From an uncultured Gemmatimonadales bacterium (lineage in GTDB: Bacteria; Gemmatimonadota; Gemmatimonadetes; Gemmatimonadales; GWC2-71-9): DNA of 64,000 bases. Below, piece after piece: positions 61,701 through 64,000 of this stretch. How positions within the stretch are numbered: position 1 is the first letter of the stretch; the number at the start of each line of letters is the position of its first letter. The stretch covers positions 159,294-223,293 of the forward strand of contig CAMYLY010000001.1 of assembly GCA_947259405.1 (NCBI GenBank). The letters run 5' to 3'. Both the position numbers and the translations under genes were made by a program. The notes under the pieces are model-generated. The model saw only the letters and a list, made by a program, of their open reading frames with translations. It did no database searches and was not told the origin of the DNA.

Positions 61701-62206
61701 CCCCGAATGACGCGCGCCCCAGCGACCTTACCGCGGATCGACTCCTCGGCGGTCTGCGGCGGCACGGGCAAGTCTTCGGCGGAAACCTGGTCAACCGAGA
61801 ACGGCAGTTTGACCACTTCGGTCTGCTCGGCCACACCCGTTACCACCACGCCCTCAATTCGGAGAATCGAGGCCTGTAACGAGAAGTTGACCGTGGTCGG
61901 CAGACCCGCCGACACGACTTGGTTCGTAATTGTCACCGACTGGAAGCCGATGACTTGCACCCTGACGTTGTACGTGCCGACCGGGACGTTATCAATGGCG
62001 TAATAGCCATTCTCGTTCGTCGTCTCGGCCAGACTCGTCCCAACAACGGTGACGCGCGCACCGGCGACCGGATCACCGGTCGTGACACTGCGCACCGTCC
62101 CTTCAATGCGAGAGGTCTGCGCAAAGGCAGTCCCCGCAGTGAAGAGCAGGGTGAGCGCGGCAAGGGCGAAGCCCGTACCGCTCCGATACAACCAGCTACG
62201 AATCAT
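58760..62206 (-). CDS. SusC/RagA family TonB-linked outer-membrane transporter
   Basis: A 1148-residue TonB-dependent receptor. Signal peptide to about FAQTSR; a carboxypeptidase-regulatory-like domain (about 30-115, IEGTVRSVTTGDPVAGARVTV); plug domain (about 120-255, with ESIRGKVAGARVIRGEGTPG and SALYGARAANGVVSVTTRRG); then a large beta barrel ending in IEF. With SusD it forms the pedal-bin complex that imports glycans or peptides. Cys residues come in pairs in loops. AGGAGG lies just upstream of the ATG at 62206. The substrate is unknown; no glycoside hydrolase is encoded nearby, which favours a peptide or other ligand. Confidence 0.95.
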   Translation of the reverse strand: MIRSWLYRSGTGFALAALTLLFTAGTAFAQTSRIEGTVRSVTTGDPVAGARVTVVGTSLAETTNENGYYAIDNVPVGTYNVRVQVIGFQSVTITNQVVSAGLPTTVNFSLQASILRIEGVVVTGVAEQTEVVKLPFSVDQVSAEDLPVPPQTAEESIRGKVAGARVIRGEGTPGEGAVSVLIRGPTSINTSGRTNEPLYVVDGVILGASMVDIDALDIESIEVVKGAAASALYGARAANGVVSVTTRRGRDIPEGDTKIVLRSEFGRNNIENKIDQAQAHWYTLSDCGPDSNPNEAGPCVAGSTVSDADTTVAADDRAFATRNAACSANAINCDPLNPGLSFTPSVDNVASACPTGTTEGVDCLAVGFQYAIPDNPFTGTTYDNLDRFFDPGQFYTHTVSISHRTGTTNFLASFHETSESGIVEGLDGYLRRGARINVDHQLGGNFDFSASAFYSQSERDDPQGGGANAFYGLNFYPIDVDLLERYAAAQTAIDNGVGTARDTNDYLINPDELIVEENPIYSARNSEIDRDRSRVLGNFRLRWRPVEVFDVEANFSFDRFDGNNTDFNFVGFRTIDASSINRGEYTKSNNTSQAINLAGTAAYSNTFGEFNTIIKVQGLLERQKAASFFSFGRDLAVDEVRDLDVLQDQTLLDVGSSSSEIRSLGFFLSGQFDYADKYIVDAVLRRDGSSLFGADERWNTYYRISGAWRLAQESWWPLDFFDEFKLRASLGTAGNRPSFSAQYETFSVSGGVISKGVLGNSFLKPEYARELEVGADMLAMGRISLSLTYADSKISDQILQVPLTGYFGFSSQWRNAGTLESNTMEATLQWAVIQNPTFSWNLNFVIDRTRQKITEFNLPAFRTQNYFFIRDNEVLGQMYGDVFATTCQELWDGSAFMYSDNSCLTANGGMFEVNDDGYLVAVGSQNTYTDGPTMDLFGSKLIVTSAGGTDVQYDWGLPIVGWAEVPNPATGVPDTTNFRPMGLTQPDFNWGLGNTFRWGGLSLYALFDAQVGGDIYNNTRQWAARENNANWVDQSGKPIENRKTLDYAQRIYNVNGPTNFFVEDGSYIKFRELSIRYTFNRTQLEPIFGNFIKRVAVSLIGRNLLTFTDYQGYDPEVATSNSAGAVFRVDAFEYPNYRTLTGAVEIEF

Positions 62207-62689
62207 AAAACCCTCCTAAGAGGAAGAGGACTCATGGTAGGTGCACTGCTCTCCTGCGGCGTGCTTGTAAACAAACCATTCACTCCGGCAAGAATTCCTT
62301 TATCGAAAACCGCGTTTTCGCTTCCAGTTCTCGGCGGCCGGTACTGACGGAGGGGCCGGCCCCAGAACGATAAATGTGTGGATGCGGAGCCATCCCCGCA
62401 AGGAGGCCGCCGGCCACCTTTGAGGGGCTTCGCATCCGTCACCAAACCAGGCGGCACACCGGTCGAAAACCCGGTTTAACCCGCCAGGGCGCCATAAAAT
62501 GCCACGGTGGCGCGTGCGGTCAAGGTATCCTAGCCATTCGAAAACTGTCAAGACAAATCCGCATATCCTGACATAGCCCTGACAGAAACCCATAAGTCAT
62601 TTATCGACAATTGTTTAGCTAGCTGACCCGGTGCACATTCCGGGACTCGGGTACCCTGGCGCGGCGACCGGTGTAAGATTCGCCCGCCG
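62207..62689. other. 483-bp divergent intergenic region between susC and the FG-GAP gene
   Basis: It contains no convincing gene. It has AT-rich parts that may hold promoters (GATAAATG near 62369; TTATCGACAATTGTTTAG near 62599), and the long hairpin described separately. No riboswitch class is recognised with confidence. Confidence 0.6.
62380..62437. ncRNA. Long imperfect hairpin, candidate structured leader or small RNA
   Basis: An outer 12-bp stem (GGATGCGGAGCC at 62380-62391 with GGCTTCGCATCC at 62426-62437) encloses an inner stem (CAAGG-A-GGCC at 62399-62408 with GGCC-A-CC-T-TTG at 62412-62422). On the plus strand the one non-Watson-Crick position is a G-U pair; on the minus strand it becomes A-C. 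It is 250 bp before the FG-GAP gene and 170 bp before susC. Terminator-like U-runs are absent. Confidence 0.35.
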
Positions 62690-64000
62690 ATGCTATTTCA
62701 CGCCCCCCGCCTGTCATCCGACCGAGTCGTCTGGTGTTGCCTGGCCCTCCTCCTCGCCGGATGCGAGGCAGAGCCCCCATCCTGGCAGGAAGGCGCCGGC
62801 TATCGGTGGCGCCCGCTGGAGGTCCCACGCCGAGGGAATCCGGGATTTCGCCAGCTCTCGCCGAGGCAAACGGGGCTCGACTTCACCAATCGAGTCACGG
62901 AGGAGCAGCTCCTGACCAACCGGCACCTGGGACACGGCTCGGGCGTGGCAGTGGGCGATGTGAACGCCGATGGGCTGCTAGACCTCTATTGGGGCCGTAC
63001 AGATGGGCCAAACGGCCTCTTCATCAACCTCGGTAACCTCCGATTCGTCGACTCCACGGCCACCGCCGGCGTGGCCATCCCGGACCACCCTACCACGGGT
63101 GTGGCGCTGGCCGACGTAGATGGCGACGGGGATCTGGATCTCCTTGCCAACGCCCTCGGAGGGCCACATCGGCTCTTCCATAACGACGGGACTGGACGAT
63201 TCCGGGAGGACACGACCTTCACGCCGCGTGCCTTGGAATCCGGTGCCACCACGAGCGCATTGGCCGACATCGACGGCGACGGCGACCTCGACCTCTACCT
63301 CGCCAACTACAAGGCGGCGACCATCGATGACCTCGTTCATCCAGAAGAACGATTGTTCAACGATGTCGTCCAGGTAGTCGACGGCGTTTGGCAGATCGTC
63401 CCTGAGCTGAGGCAGCACTACCGGGTATCCATCCGGCCGGATCTGAACCTGGTGGCCCGCATCGAACGCGCGGAACCCGACCTTCTCTTGCTCAACGACG
63501 GAAACGGCTCGTTTTCTGTCGCCGATCCGTTCGAGCGGTTCGCAAACGAAGACGGGACCCCGCTCCAGTCGGTGCCCGACTACTTCGCGCTCGCGGCGCA
63601 CTTCAGCGACGTGGATGGCGACGGCGACCCGGACCTCTACGTCTGTAACGATTTCGAAGATCCCGACCTGTTCTGGTTGAATGACGGGAGCGGTCACTTC
63701 ACCGCGGTCTCCACGCTCGCGCTTCGGGCGACCAGCAACTCGGCCATGGCCGTGGATTTTGCGGACGTGAACCGCGACGGCCACACGGACTTCTTCAAGG
63801 TCGACATGCTGAGCCGCGATGCTGAGCGCCGAAAAACCCAAAAACCGTCGGCGACACTCTTCCCGAAGCTGCTTGGCGCCGACGCCGAGCGCCGGCAGGA
63901 CCAGCGGAACCGGTTGTTGTTGGGGCGTGGTGATGGGACGTGGGCACAGGTGGCGGAGTACGGGGGGGTCACGGCCAGCGGTTGGTCGTGGGGGACGGTG
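62690..64000 (+). CDS. FG-GAP/VCBS repeat lipoprotein, 3' end outside the window
   Basis: An open frame of 437 codons with no stop before the right edge. The N-terminus has a lipobox LAGC (Cys25, in LLLAGCEAEPP). The mature part consists of FG-GAP/VCBS beta-propeller repeats with calcium loops: DVNADGLLD, DVDGDGDLD, DIDGDGDLD, DVDGDGDPD and DVNRDGHTD. Such surface lipoproteins, often with an ASPIC/UnbV C-terminal domain, are common beside SusCD genes. ATG at 62690; the lipobox supports this start. Function is probably binding of a ligand or partner at the cell surface. Confidence 0.88.
   Translation, partial: MLFHAPRLSSDRVVWCCLALLLAGCEAEPPSWQEGAGYRWRPLEVPRRGNPGFRQLSPRQTGLDFTNRVTEEQLLTNRHLGHGSGVAVGDVNADGLLDLYWGRTDGPNGLFINLGNLRFVDSTATAGVAIPDHPTTGVALADVDGDGDLDLLANALGGPHRLFHNDGTGRFREDTTFTPRALESGATTSALADIDGDGDLDLYLANYKAATIDDLVHPEERLFNDVVQVVDGVWQIVPELRQHYRVSIRPDLNLVARIERAEPDLLLLNDGNGSFSVADPFERFANEDGTPLQSVPDYFALAAHFSDVDGDGDPDLYVCNDFEDPDLFWLNDGSGHFTAVSTLALRATSNSAMAVDFADVNRDGHTDFFKVDMLSRDAERRKTQKPSATLFPKLLGADAERRQDQRNRLLLGRGDGTWAQVAEYGGVTASGWSWGTV

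Noticed and set aside
62380..62437. Cobalamin or cyclic-di-GMP riboswitch upstream of susC
   Set aside because: The position suggested one, but neither the cobalamin-box sequence nor the GEMM core could be matched; only a plain double-stem hairpin is seen.
62978..63841. 287-residue minus-strand frame in the FG-GAP gene
   Set aside because: The plus strand has repeated calcium-binding DxDGDGD loops and a lipobox; the repeated Val/Asp-rich minus-strand frame is the mirror of these repeats.

Overview
The window looks like chromosome of a high-GC, diderm, free-living bacterium, most likely Gemmatimonadota or a close relative. This is inferred from gene content, not from a marker tree. Supporting features are a SusC/SusD pair outside Bacteroidota-like base composition, an exported FG-GAP/VCBS lipoprotein, several exported M24 and M20 peptidases, many lipoprotein signals, and long GC-rich operons whose genes overlap by 4 bp (ATGA/GTGA). 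No phage, insertion sequence, CRISPR array or rRNA was seen. One tRNA gene (Asn, anticodon GTT) is present.

Layout, left half. 0.2-4.5 kb: exported M24 peptidase, M20 deacylase (argE-like) and bifunctional formiminotransferase-cyclodeaminase. 4.5-13.6 kb: one compact operon, lepA, ROK glucokinase, PfkB kinase, a STAS/HATPase regulator, a STAS-like plus winged-helix partner, a Cys/Met PLP enzyme, ftsE, ftsX and an EnvC-like amidase activator. 13.6-20.7 kb: a TetR-controlled efflux operon of the CecR-YbhGFSR type, with its own TolC, an HlyD-type adaptor, two separate ATPases and two ABC-2 permeases. A 16-bp perfect palindrome lies between its -35 and -10 elements. 20.7-24.1 kb: MerR regulator, pcm, an exported SurE nucleotidase and, divergent from it, a lipoprotein alkaline phosphatase. 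24.2-27.8 kb: small secreted protein, outer-membrane porin-like protein, and a metal-binding protein plus permease of a zinc/manganese ABC importer without its ATPase. 27.9-31 kb: pckA, an HD phosphohydrolase and a 66-codon ORF that seems to begin with CTG.

Layout, right half. 31-34.4 kb: PP2C phosphatase, a triple-FHA protein and an AglD/UPF0104 membrane protein. 34.5-38.2 kb: uvrA, a Wza-like export protein, and tRNA-Asn between two terminators. 38.2-46.8 kb: Hsp20, a group II decarboxylase, two MscS channels, a second exported M24 peptidase, a DUF4382-like lipoprotein, a D-threonine aldolase/D-serine dehydratase-type enzyme and a lipoprotein serpin. 46.9-53.5 kb: amidohydrolase, holB, moaC, two lytic transglycosylases and three small conserved-looking unknown genes. 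53.7-62.2 kb: a minus-strand run of susC, susD, a parvulin-type PPIase lipoprotein, a PqqD-like protein, a PRMT-like methyltransferase ending in a PqqD-like domain, and a 72-residue peptide with a twin-arginine leader. A divergent FG-GAP lipoprotein gene runs off the right edge.

The best candidate for an undescribed system is the last block. The PqqD-like protein, the PRMT/PqqD-like fusion and the Tat-leader mini-protein overlap each other, as expected of a peptide-modification (RiPP-like) module, and follow an outer-membrane SusCD-PPIase set. This is inferred from gene order and domain resemblance; no activity is shown. The STAS/HATPase pair in the lepA-ftsEX operon is a second, smaller candidate regulatory module.
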